The notes below the pieces were generated by a model. That model had not been told where the DNA came from, ran no database searches, and saw only the letters and a program-made list of their open reading frames with translations. Both the position numbers and the translations under genes were made by a program. Positions 1 to 5,135 of a stretch of DNA of 6,509 bases are shown in pieces. Location: contig CALDOC010000574.1 of NCBI GenBank assembly GCA_937914675.1, forward strand, positions 1 to 6,509, read 5' to 3'. Each line of letters opens with the position of its first letter. The stretch's first letter is position 1. This stretch comes from an uncultured Sulfurimonas sp. (GTDB taxonomy: Bacteria > Campylobacterota > Campylobacteria > Campylobacterales > Sulfurimonadaceae).

Positions 1-337
1 TTTCATTAAATTGAGCGTTGTTAAAACCATATATCGCGGTGTTTGCCTTTAGCTGCTTGCTCATGGCGAAATTTATCACCAGCGCGTAAATCTTTTGAAT
101 GCCAAATAACGCGACGGCTTGAGAAACTGATGAAATTCTGTTTTTAAAGCCATAATATGGCGAATTTATCATCTTCAAAACGTTGGCGGTCAACATTACG
201 TCGGATTCTATCATACGCGTTAATTTTTTTACGTCCACATTCTCAACGCCAGAAGCGTAAAGACTTTGCATTACTCTCGCTATATCCGATAAGGGCGGCA
301 TATCGTCTATATTTTTTATCATACTCTCATATGTCAT
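1..337 (-). CDS. HDOD-domain protein, N-terminal part (runs off left edge)
   Basis: The first 112 residues are visible and the rest lies beyond base 1. They read as an HDOD domain, a degenerate relative of HD phosphohydrolases usually found in bacterial signalling and regulatory proteins. Visible landmarks are the opening DDMPPLSDIARVM (residues 11-23), the ESDVMLTANVLKMINSPYYG block (44-63), which corresponds to the family's DP-x-L-...-LR-x-x-NS-x-x-Y core, and SSVSQAVALFGIQKI (69-83), the usual 'I-x-S-x-x-x-A-I-x-x-L-G' segment. I chose ATG at 337 because a GGA lies 8 bases upstream; ATG at 322 is a possible alternative. It lies 36 bases downstream of the polyamine dehydrogenase on the same strand and has a possible promoter in that gap. 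HDOD proteins in this phylum often stand alone or carry GGDEF, EAL or receiver domains; which of these applies here cannot be seen. The exact role is unknown. Confidence 0.85.
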   Translation of the reverse strand, partial: MTYESMIKNIDDMPPLSDIARVMQSLYASGVENVDVKKLTRMIESDVMLTANVLKMINSPYYGFKNRISSVSQAVALFGIQKIYALVINFAMSKQLKANTAIYGFNNAQFNE

Positions 338-361
338 TTAAAAATTCCAATAAAAAAATTT

Positions 362-367
362 GTTATA
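362..367 (-). promoter_or_regulatory. Possible -10 box for the HDOD gene
   Basis: The minus strand reads TATAAC here, 24 bases before the chosen ATG, inside the 36-base gap after the polyamine dehydrogenase. No -35 box is evident. That is normal for sigma-70 promoters of Campylobacterota, but the composition is so AT-rich that the match could be chance. Read-through from the upstream gene is an equally good explanation for expression. Confidence 0.3.
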
Positions 368-373
368 TTCTCA

Positions 374-1561
374 CTATGCGTCTAACTCTTTTATTTGCCA
401 TGGCAAACCTTGTTCATTCATCTCTTTCATAAAAGGATCTGGATCGAGTTGTTCCATATTGAACACTCCCTGTCCACTCCAAACGCCTTGCAACATAAGT
501 TTAGCGCCTATCATAGCGGGAACGCCGGTCGTATAGGAGACTCCTTGAGAGTTTGTCTCGGCGTAACAATCTTCATGGTCTTTTACTTGATAGATGTAAA
601 TTTTTTTCTTCACTCCATCTTTCAAACCCTCGGCGACGATGCCGATGTTTGTTTTTCCTTTTGTTCTAGGACCAAGTGAAGCGGGATCTGGAAGTAGAGT
701 TTTCAAAAATTCAATAGGAACGATTTTCATGCCTTTATGCTCTATCTCTTTTATGCCAAGCATTCCAACGTTTTGTAAAACTTCCATGTGTTTTAGGTAG
801 CTCTGTCCAAACGTCATAAAAAATCTAATTCTCTTTAGTCCTTTTATATGTTTTACCAAAGACTCCATCTCCTCATGATAAAGTAGATAAGAGTCTTTTG
901 GTCCAACTTCGGGATAATCCCAAACTTGCATAATTTCCATAGGCTCGGTCTCTATCCACTCGCCATTTTCCCAATAACGCCCTTTTGCGGAGACTTCACG
1001 AAGATTTATCTCTGGATTGAAGTTTGTGGCAAAAGCGTAACCATGGTCGCCCGCGTTGCAATCAAGTATGTCGATCGTGTGAATCTCGTCAAAATAATGT
1101 TTTTGAGCGTAAGCGCAAAACATGTTTGTGGCGCCTGGATCAAAACCGCTTCCTAAAAGCCCCATAATTCCAGCTTCTTTAAACTTTTCGTCTCGTTCCC
1201 ATTGAAGCTTGTACTCAAACTTCGCTTCGTCGGGGTGTTCATAATTCGCTGTATCCAAGTACGGAGTTTTCGTCTCAACGCAAGCGTCCATAATCGTTAA
1301 ATCTTGGTAAGGAAGAGCCACGTTTATCACGATGTCGGCGTTTACTCTTTTTATGAGAGCGACGATCTCCGCCGTGTTGTCAGCGTTCAGCGCAGCCGTT
1401 TCTATGTCTGCGTCAGGGAGCTCGCTTTTAATCTCATCGCATTTACTAAGAGTTCTACTCGCTAAAACTATTTTACCAAACACGTCCGCGTTCATGACGC
1501 ATTTGTGTACAACAACGCGGCTAACGCCGCCCGCACCAATTATTAAAGTTGTTTTTTTCAA
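374..1561 (-). CDS. Carboxynorspermidine/carboxyspermidine dehydrogenase (saccharopine dehydrogenase family)
   Basis: This 395-residue cytoplasmic enzyme most likely reductively condenses aspartate semialdehyde with putrescine or diaminopropane, using NADPH, to give carboxyspermidine or carboxynorspermidine. It is the first step of the aminopropyl-transferase-independent spermidine route; the second step is the decarboxylase NspC, which is not in this window. An N-terminal Rossmann nucleotide-binding loop is visible (LIIGAGGVSRVV, residues 6-17), followed by LASRTLSKCDEI (33-44), NVALPYQDLTIMDAC (80-94), LDTANYEHPDEAKFEY (102-117), and the LGSGFDPGATNMFCAYAQKH block typical of the saccharopine dehydrogenase-like C-terminal domain. 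The C-terminal NMEQLDPDPF segment also matches my memory of the Campylobacter jejuni enzyme, and length is normal for it. The start is TTG, fixed by AGGAG 7 bases upstream and by the MKKTTLIIGAGG start of the Rossmann fold; no in-frame ATG fits. Lysine-pathway saccharopine dehydrogenase is the less likely alternative. Confidence in the family is very high, and in the polyamine role high. Confidence 0.93.
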   Translation of the reverse strand: MKKTTLIIGAGGVSRVVVHKCVMNADVFGKIVLASRTLSKCDEIKSELPDADIETAALNADNTAEIVALIKRVNADIVINVALPYQDLTIMDACVETKTPYLDTANYEHPDEAKFEYKLQWERDEKFKEAGIMGLLGSGFDPGATNMFCAYAQKHYFDEIHTIDILDCNAGDHGYAFATNFNPEINLREVSAKGRYWENGEWIETEPMEIMQVWDYPEVGPKDSYLLYHEEMESLVKHIKGLKRIRFFMTFGQSYLKHMEVLQNVGMLGIKEIEHKGMKIVPIEFLKTLLPDPASLGPRTKGKTNIGIVAEGLKDGVKKKIYIYQVKDHEDCYAETNSQGVSYTTGVPAMIGAKLMLQGVWSGQGVFNMEQLDPDPFMKEMNEQGLPWQIKELDA

Positions 1562-1568
1562 AATTTTT

Positions 1569-1573
1569 CTCCT
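1569..1573 (-). promoter_or_regulatory. Ribosome binding site that fixes a TTG start
   Basis: The minus strand reads AGGAG, followed by 7 bases and then TTG (1561-1559). This is the strongest Shine-Dalgarno match among the genes here, and it is what supports the non-ATG start of the polyamine dehydrogenase. The site also overlaps the stop codon (1574-1572) of a possible 9-codon upstream reading frame. Confidence 0.8.
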
Positions 1574-1588
1574 AAGTAAAGATAAGCG

Positions 1589-1628
1589 CTATTCGCTCCA
1601 TCGGATGACCGAGCGTAGGCTAGATGGA
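1589..1628 (-). promoter_or_regulatory. Structured leader with competing hairpins ahead of the polyamine dehydrogenase
   Basis: In the stretch between the likely promoter and the gene, CGCTC (1594-1598) is complementary to GAGCG (1611-1615). The stem continues outward after a TT bulge with CTA (1589-1591) against TAG (1616-1618), and inward with GG (1603-1604) against CC (1609-1610). A second, mutually exclusive pairing is available: TCCATC (1597-1602) with GATGGA (1623-1628). Two exclusive folds just upstream of the ribosome binding site would fit a regulated leader, but no known riboswitch family is recognised and the function is inferred only from base pairing. The segment is noticeably more GC-rich than its surroundings. 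Confidence 0.35.
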
Positions 1629-1639
1629 ATGGACCCAAA

Positions 1640-1645
1640 ATTGTA
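1640..1645 (-). promoter_or_regulatory. Probable -10 box of the polyamine dehydrogenase
   Basis: The minus strand reads TGATACAAT, that is TACAAT with an upstream TG giving an extended -10 form. Transcription would start near 1633, leaving a leader of roughly 70 bases that contains the hairpins at 1589-1628. No clear -35 box is present. An imperfect palindrome lies directly upstream at 1650-1670. Confidence 0.5.
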
Positions 1646-1649
1646 TCAG

Positions 1650-1670
1650 CAGCTACATATATTGTGGCTG
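1650..1670. repeat. 21-bp imperfect palindrome, operator-like
   Basis: CAGCTACA (1650-1657) and TGTGGCTG (1663-1670) form an inverted repeat with one mismatch in eight and a 5-base TATAT spacer. The site abuts the upstream side of the probable -10 box at 1640-1645, where a bound regulator would interfere with or assist RNA polymerase. The regulator is unknown and the role is inferred from position and symmetry only. Confidence 0.35.
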
Positions 1671-1710
1671 ATTTATGGAGTAAATCACAGTCAAAAAGTC
1701 AAATGAGTCC

Positions 1711-1736
1711 AATAAAAAGTTTCAATAGAAAACTTT
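1711..1736 (-). terminator. Weak candidate terminator after dgkA
   Basis: On the minus strand AAAGTTT (1736-1730, overlapping the dgkA stop codon) pairs with AAACTTT (1722-1716), separated by a 7-base loop, and the second arm runs into a T tract (1718-1714). The stem has only one G-C pair, so it would be a weak intrinsic terminator at best. Its position at the end of the four-gene run favours it. Confidence 0.3.
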
Positions 1737-2112
1737 ATAGCAACTCAAAGGCCACAATCAAAACCGCTATCCAAATTAGAGACATGACCACAAGGCTGAG
1801 TATCACCAAGGTCGCGCCAACGTCTTTGGCTTGTTTGGCTAAAACGTGATAATCGCTTGTCACCAAATCCACCACTCTTTCTATCGCGCTGTTAGCGACT
1901 TCCGCTAAAATGGGAATGAAGATGGAAATAAAAAGTATACTCGATTGCGCAAAAGTTATAGGGAGATTCCATGCAACTAAACCGAGGACTATCAACATAA
2001 ATATCTGCCACTTGAACGAGGTTTCGTTTTTAGTTATGTCCAACAAACCTTCTAGGGCGTAGCCGCCATTTTTCCAGAGTGAATGTTTTGGTTTATTTAG
2101 ATTTTGCTTCAT
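1735..2112 (-). CDS. dgkA: Diacylglycerol kinase, small integral-membrane type
   Basis: DgkA is a homotrimeric inner-membrane enzyme that phosphorylates diacylglycerol to phosphatidic acid with MgATP, returning lipid released by turnover to phospholipid synthesis. The 125 residues match the family's usual length. The catalytic signature is clear: AEVANSAIERVVD (70-82), equivalent to the E-x-x-N-S-A-I-E-x-x-V-D motif with E71, N74, E78 and D82, then SDYHVLAKQAKDVGA (86-100). NETSFKWQ (29-36) corresponds to the N-terminal NEAAFRQE of the Escherichia coli enzyme. Three hydrophobic segments lie near 36-51, 57-72 and 98-121. The ATG at 2112 overlaps the last 20 bases of the upstream flippase-acyltransferase gene, with AAAGGA a few bases ahead of it, so translation is likely coupled. 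The context points to membrane lipid recycling; undecaprenol kinase activity, known in Gram-positive relatives, cannot be excluded from sequence alone. Confidence 0.95.
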   Translation of the reverse strand: MKQNLNKPKHSLWKNGGYALEGLLDITKNETSFKWQIFMLIVLGLVAWNLPITFAQSSILFISIFIPILAEVANSAIERVVDLVTSDYHVLAKQAKDVGATLVILSLVVMSLIWIAVLIVAFELL

Positions 2113-3931
2113 TCTCGTCCTTTAGTTTTTCTATTACGTCCCTCAACTCGTCCGCTTTTGTATTTTTAGATATGGGCGCGCCATAATAAACGGTTATAAC
2201 TCTTCTTTTGAAAAATAGTTTGCCATTTTTTGGTTTGTACTTAGAAAAAACGCTCCCAAAAACGCCTTCTATAAAATAAGGAACGATTACCCCGTCATAG
2301 TCGGTTTCTATGAGTTCGTAGCCACGATGAAACTTGCCAAGCTTTCCATCTTTGCTTATCTCTCCCTCGGGAAAAAGTCCTACGATTTTTCCTTTCATCA
2401 GCCTTTCGTGAGCTTCTTTAAACGCGTCTTTTGAAGCTTTTGGTGAAATGGGAATGCTCTCGCCTTTTTTAAAAAAAGCATGAAACGCTTTCCAGTTGTA
2501 TATCTCTTTGTCCATCATGAAGTTGATTCGTCTTTTTATTGGAAGTTGCACGATTATCCAGTCCAACCAACTCACATGATTGCCTAAAAGCAAAACGGCG
2601 CCATCGTTTGGAACGTTCTCCAGCCCAACGTATTTATAGACGTGACGAGCGCTAGAGAATATCTCTATAACCGCCCAAAAGGTGGCAACGACATATCTTC
2701 TAAACGTCATATAAGTCAAATAAAGACCAACTAGCGCCATCATGTAAAATAATATCTCGGGATTGATTCCATAATACGCAAAGAGCGTCGTTACGCATAA
2801 AAAGAAAAACATAAGAATATTTTGGATGAAATTATTTCCAGCTAAAATTGTTCCCAGATGCACTCTAGGAGATAAAAATTGGATTTGAGCGTTGAGAGGA
2901 ACCATCAAAAATCCCGCGAACATTCCAAACAGAGTAAACATAAAAGCCATAATGTTCATGTTATGAACAAAAGGAATTAGAAAAACAAGTGTTGTAATCC
3001 CCAAAGCGCCTATAGCCACGAGCCCCATGTTGATAAAATATTTAGAATATTTTGCCGCCAATATAGATCCAACAACTATCCCTATCCCAGCGAGAGCCAT
3101 AACGCCCTGAATAAAAATGGTATTTGTTACCCCTAAATTACTTTTTGCGTACTCGCCAAAGATGGCTAAAACTACTTGAGAAATGGACCAAAAAAGTCCA
3201 AGCGCTAAAATGGCTGCAAATATCTCTTTTTTTCTTCGTATGGTTCTAAGGTTTTTAAAGAGATAAGCGCCTCTTACGTATCTTCTAAATTTAAAGTGAG
3301 CTTGAGACGCTTCTACCATTTTGTTTGGCAATTTTGAAGCGAGAAACCACTCTATCATGGAGCCTATGACTAAAAGCCAGCCAAGAGGAGCGACTGTTTG
3401 CAACAACTCTTCTTTAGTATGTATGGTATTTACGTACATGCCTTCAAAAAGAACGGTGTAAAAAATAATGCCGCTCAAAATAGCTACGGTGGTAACCGCT
3501 TGAACGGCGCCATTTGCGACACTAATGAAATTTACTCCGACCAACTCTTTTATGTAACCATACTTTGCCGGTCCATAAAGAGCGCTTTGAAGCGCCAATA
3601 AAAACGTCATAAAAAAAGCGAACTCAAAGTAACCGTTATAGTACGAGTAAGTAATAACGAGCGTGATAAAAACAGCGAAAGCGGCCGCGTGTTTCATAAT
3701 GACGTTTTTAGGAAATCTATCCGCCAAAAATCCCGCTGGAGAAAACATCATAATGAATGGAAGTAATATGAGGGCGTTTACAACGGTAGTTAAGACGATG
3801 AGTAAATCACCGTCATACATCTTAAAAATTGTGTTTTGAATGATGATTTTATGTCCTAAATCAGTAAAAGCGTTTAGGAAAACTACAAAAAGATAATTAA
3901 TTACCCCGACAATGGCAAACATTTTACTCAT
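2093..3931 (-). CDS. LplT-type MFS lysophospholipid flippase fused to a PlsC-type acyltransferase
   Basis: This 612-residue inner-membrane protein has two parts. Residues about 1-410 form an MFS transporter of LplT type with about 12 hydrophobic helices and the loop 2-3 motif GFLADRFPKN (67-76). Residues about 430-590 form a glycerophospholipid acyltransferase domain with the catalytic H-x4-D motif NHVSWLD (451-457; H452, D457), an IPISPKAS block (493-500), FPEG (520-523) and IVPYFIEG (549-556). By analogy with LplT and Aas of Escherichia coli, it probably flips lysophospholipid across the inner membrane and re-acylates it. The AMP-binding acyl-ACP synthetase domain present in Aas and in longer three-domain fusions is absent: the protein ends soon after PlsC and dgkA starts within its last codons. 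ATG at 3931 follows the previous stop by 2 bases, implying translational coupling; ATG three codons later (3922) is an alternative. The family call is firm; the lipid substrate and acyl donor are inferred. Confidence 0.9.
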   Translation of the reverse strand: MSKMFAIVGVINYLFVVFLNAFTDLGHKIIIQNTIFKMYDGDLLIVLTTVVNALILLPFIMMFSPAGFLADRFPKNVIMKHAAAFAVFITLVITYSYYNGYFEFAFFMTFLLALQSALYGPAKYGYIKELVGVNFISVANGAVQAVTTVAILSGIIFYTVLFEGMYVNTIHTKEELLQTVAPLGWLLVIGSMIEWFLASKLPNKMVEASQAHFKFRRYVRGAYLFKNLRTIRRKKEIFAAILALGLFWSISQVVLAIFGEYAKSNLGVTNTIFIQGVMALAGIGIVVGSILAAKYSKYFINMGLVAIGALGITTLVFLIPFVHNMNIMAFMFTLFGMFAGFLMVPLNAQIQFLSPRVHLGTILAGNNFIQNILMFFFLCVTTLFAYYGINPEILFYMMALVGLYLTYMTFRRYVVATFWAVIEIFSSARHVYKYVGLENVPNDGAVLLLGNHVSWLDWIIVQLPIKRRINFMMDKEIYNWKAFHAFFKKGESIPISPKASKDAFKEAHERLMKGKIVGLFPEGEISKDGKLGKFHRGYELIETDYDGVIVPYFIEGVFGSVFSKYKPKNGKLFFKRRVITVYYGAPISKNTKADELRDVIEKLKDENEAKSK

Positions 3932-3933
3932 GA

Positions 3934-4656
3934 CTACAGCGCTTCCGCTTCAACTAAAACTGTACTCCATCCCTCGTAAAAACCTTTCTCTTTCTTAACT
4001 GCGACGAAAAGCTCTTCAACGACCTTTTTCAATTCATCTTCCGTGACGGAATGCTCTTTTACGAGAGCCACTCCATTTTCAAACTCGTCGTTGTCAATTT
4101 CATCTTTAAAGCTAAAGCCCTCTAAGGCCAAAGTGTTTATAAAACGATTCTTTTGAGTTGGCGTTTCAAATGACGCGTAATGTTCAACCACTCTTACGGC
4201 TTCCAAATCATCGCCCTCTTCTTGGAGTAAAAAGATTATTTTTTCACTTTGAATATGCGCTAATTCTAGTTCGGATGGCGACAAGTTTTTATAATGAAAA
4301 TCCCATTTTGCGTCTTTTACTACGTTACTTTCATAAACGTAGTTGCTAGGATTTAGCATTTTGGCTACGATAGCGTTTAAATCTTTTGAAGACGCGGCGT
4401 AAAAATAAAATTCACTCCAACCGTCTATAATTCTCATACCTACAAATTTAGCGTTATTTTGATGCTCTAACGCGATGATTAAAGACTCTTTAGTCTCCAA
4501 AAACTCTTCATAAGACTCTTGCGTTTCATTATTGGCGTCATACTTTACAAATACGCTAAATAACCACGAAAACTTTTTCATATATCCGTAAGCGTTCATG
4601 TCCACTTCGACGTTGATTATCGTTTCATCTTCAATTCTTTTAAAAAATTCTCTCAT
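3934..4656 (-). CDS. DUF695 / RraB-like two-domain protein
   Basis: The protein has 240 residues, is acidic, and shows no signal peptide or membrane helix, so it is probably cytoplasmic. The first half (about 1-125) resembles DUF695, a domain of unknown function; note FSWLFSVFVKYD (29-40), SLIIALEHQNNAKFVGMRI (58-76) and EFYFYAASS (82-90). The second half (about 135-236) resembles RraB, the protein inhibitor of RNase E in Escherichia coli. Shared landmarks are LLQEEGDDLEAVRVVEHYASF (143-163, compare LLEDGSDPDALYTIEHHLS), a GFSFKDE segment (180-186) and the closing YEGWSTVLVE (227-236, compare YDGWGTYFE). Both domains were recognised by eye, not by search. The start at 4656 is preceded only by a purine-rich GAGAGAG. 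The gene lies 14 bases after the small membrane protein gene and 2 bases before the flippase-acyltransferase. Its role is unknown; RNase E control is only a possibility. Confidence 0.75.
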   Translation of the reverse strand: MREFFKRIEDETIINVEVDMNAYGYMKKFSWLFSVFVKYDANNETQESYEEFLETKESLIIALEHQNNAKFVGMRIIDGWSEFYFYAASSKDLNAIVAKMLNPSNYVYESNVVKDAKWDFHYKNLSPSELELAHIQSEKIIFLLQEEGDDLEAVRVVEHYASFETPTQKNRFINTLALEGFSFKDEIDNDEFENGVALVKEHSVTEDELKKVVEELFVAVKKEKGFYEGWSTVLVEAEAL

Positions 4657-4670
4657 GCTCTCTCTATTTG

Positions 4671-4982
4671 TTATTTATCTATTCCAAAACATAACTCTTT
4701 GGCGGCATACCAATCAGCTATGTCTTTATCGTTGTATTGATACTCTCTTTGACTTGGCGGAATTACGCTGTTTCTTATTTTAGACCTCATTATTCCCATA
4801 ATGATAAAACTTAGCAAAATTGCCGCTATCGCCACAAAGTAATCGTACAAATACAACATAATTAGTCCCACGACGTACGTGGTAAACTGTAACGCCACTC
4901 TAAGCGCAAACGCGACTAATCGGCATTTTCCAGTCTGTAGTTTTGGGGTTGGTTCTATTTCGTTTATAAAATCTACTTGCAT
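4671..4982 (-). CDS. Small two-helix membrane protein of unknown function
   Basis: I do not recognise this 103-residue protein. It has an acidic N-terminal segment (1-20), two adjoining hydrophobic helices at about 23-46 and 48-65, a basic stretch right after them (RSKIR, 66-70) and a polar, tyrosine-rich tail (QREYQYNDKDIADWYAAKE, 78-96). The basic turn suggests that both ends face the cytoplasm. The first ATG (4982) is the only plausible start, since no other start codon occurs before the GTG at residue 29 inside the first helix. No Shine-Dalgarno sequence precedes it, and a good -10 box ends 6 bases upstream, so the transcript may be leaderless. It is the first gene of the apparent operon leading to the lipid genes and is divergent from htpG. 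Coding is supported by uninterrupted frame, helix pattern and tight spacing to the next gene. Confidence 0.75.
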   Translation of the reverse strand: MQVDFINEIEPTPKLQTGKCRLVAFALRVALQFTTYVVGLIMLYLYDYFVAIAAILLSFIIMGIMRSKIRNSVIPPSQREYQYNDKDIADWYAAKELCFGIDK

Positions 4983-4988
4983 ATGGAA

Positions 4989-4994
4989 AGTATA
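4989..4994 (-). promoter_or_regulatory. Probable -10 box for the leftward four-gene operon
   Basis: The minus strand reads TGATATACT, that is TATACT with an extended TG, after a long AT-rich stretch that includes a run of nine A bases. No -35 box is seen, as is usual for this phylum. Only 6 bases separate it from the ATG at 4982, which places the expected transcription start on or next to the start codon. Confidence 0.5.
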
Positions 4995-5026
4995 TCAGAT
5001 AATTTATTTTTTTTTCTTGAAGTGAC

Positions 5027-5053
5027 AATAGACTAAGAATACCTTAGTCTATT
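5027..5053. repeat. Perfect 11-bp inverted repeat between two divergent promoters
   Basis: AATAGACTAAG (5027-5037) and CTTAGTCTATT (5043-5053) are exact reverse complements with a 5-base spacer (5038-5042). The site lies about 32 bases upstream of the leftward -10 box and 47 bases upstream of the htpG -10 box. No T tract follows either arm, so it does not look like an intrinsic terminator. An operator for a dimeric regulator of one or both directions is the simplest reading. It matches neither the CIRCE element (HrcA) nor the HAIR element (HspR) as I know them. Confidence 0.6.
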
Positions 5054-5090
5054 AGGCTAAAGTTAGTTGATAAAACTTACATCTATTAAC

Positions 5091-5106
5091 TTTTTTTGGC
5101 TAGAAT
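5091..5106 (+). promoter_or_regulatory. Probable htpG promoter
   Basis: A run of seven T bases (5091-5097) is followed by GGC and TAGAAT (5101-5106). This is the typical Campylobacterota sigma-70 layout of a T-rich tract then a -10 box without a -35 box. Transcription would begin near 5113, leaving a leader of about 23 bases with AAAGGA (5123-5128) 7 bases ahead of the htpG ATG. No sigma-32-type promoter is visible; Campylobacterota generally control heat-shock genes with repressors rather than sigma-32. Confidence 0.6.
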
Positions 5107-5135
5107 TCCAAATATAAAAAATAAAGGATTTACAA

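Noticed and set aside
157..432. Plus-strand open frame of 91 codons
   Set aside because: It lies opposite the HDOD gene and the end of the polyamine dehydrogenase, has no ribosome binding site, and its product resembles no family; it is a shadow frame.
374..1561. Lysine-pathway saccharopine dehydrogenase
   Set aside because: The family is shared, but the length and motifs fit the Campylobacter-type carboxyspermidine enzyme better, and the bacterial phylum does not use the saccharopine route as far as I know.
1585..1660. tRNA or known small RNA in the dgkA-dehydrogenase gap
   Set aside because: The hairpins there do not form a cloverleaf, and no T-loop or anticodon arm can be assigned.
1332..1706. 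Plus-strand open frame of 124 codons
   Set aside because: Most of it is antisense to the start of the polyamine dehydrogenase, and its composition reflects the complementary Rossmann-fold codons; no start signal is present.
5067..5072. TTGATA as a -35 box for htpG
   Set aside because: It sits 28 bases before the TAGAAT box, too far for a sigma-70 promoter, and -35 boxes are not expected in this phylum.
5059..5093. 7-bp inverted repeat AAAGTTA / TAACTTT upstream of htpG
   Set aside because: The arms are short, AT-rich and 21 bases apart, which is expected by chance in this composition.
4983..5135. CIRCE or HAIR heat-shock operator upstream of htpG
   Set aside because: I looked for TTAGCACTC-N9-GAGTGCTAA and for CTTGAGT-N7-ACTCAAG; neither is present, even approximately.
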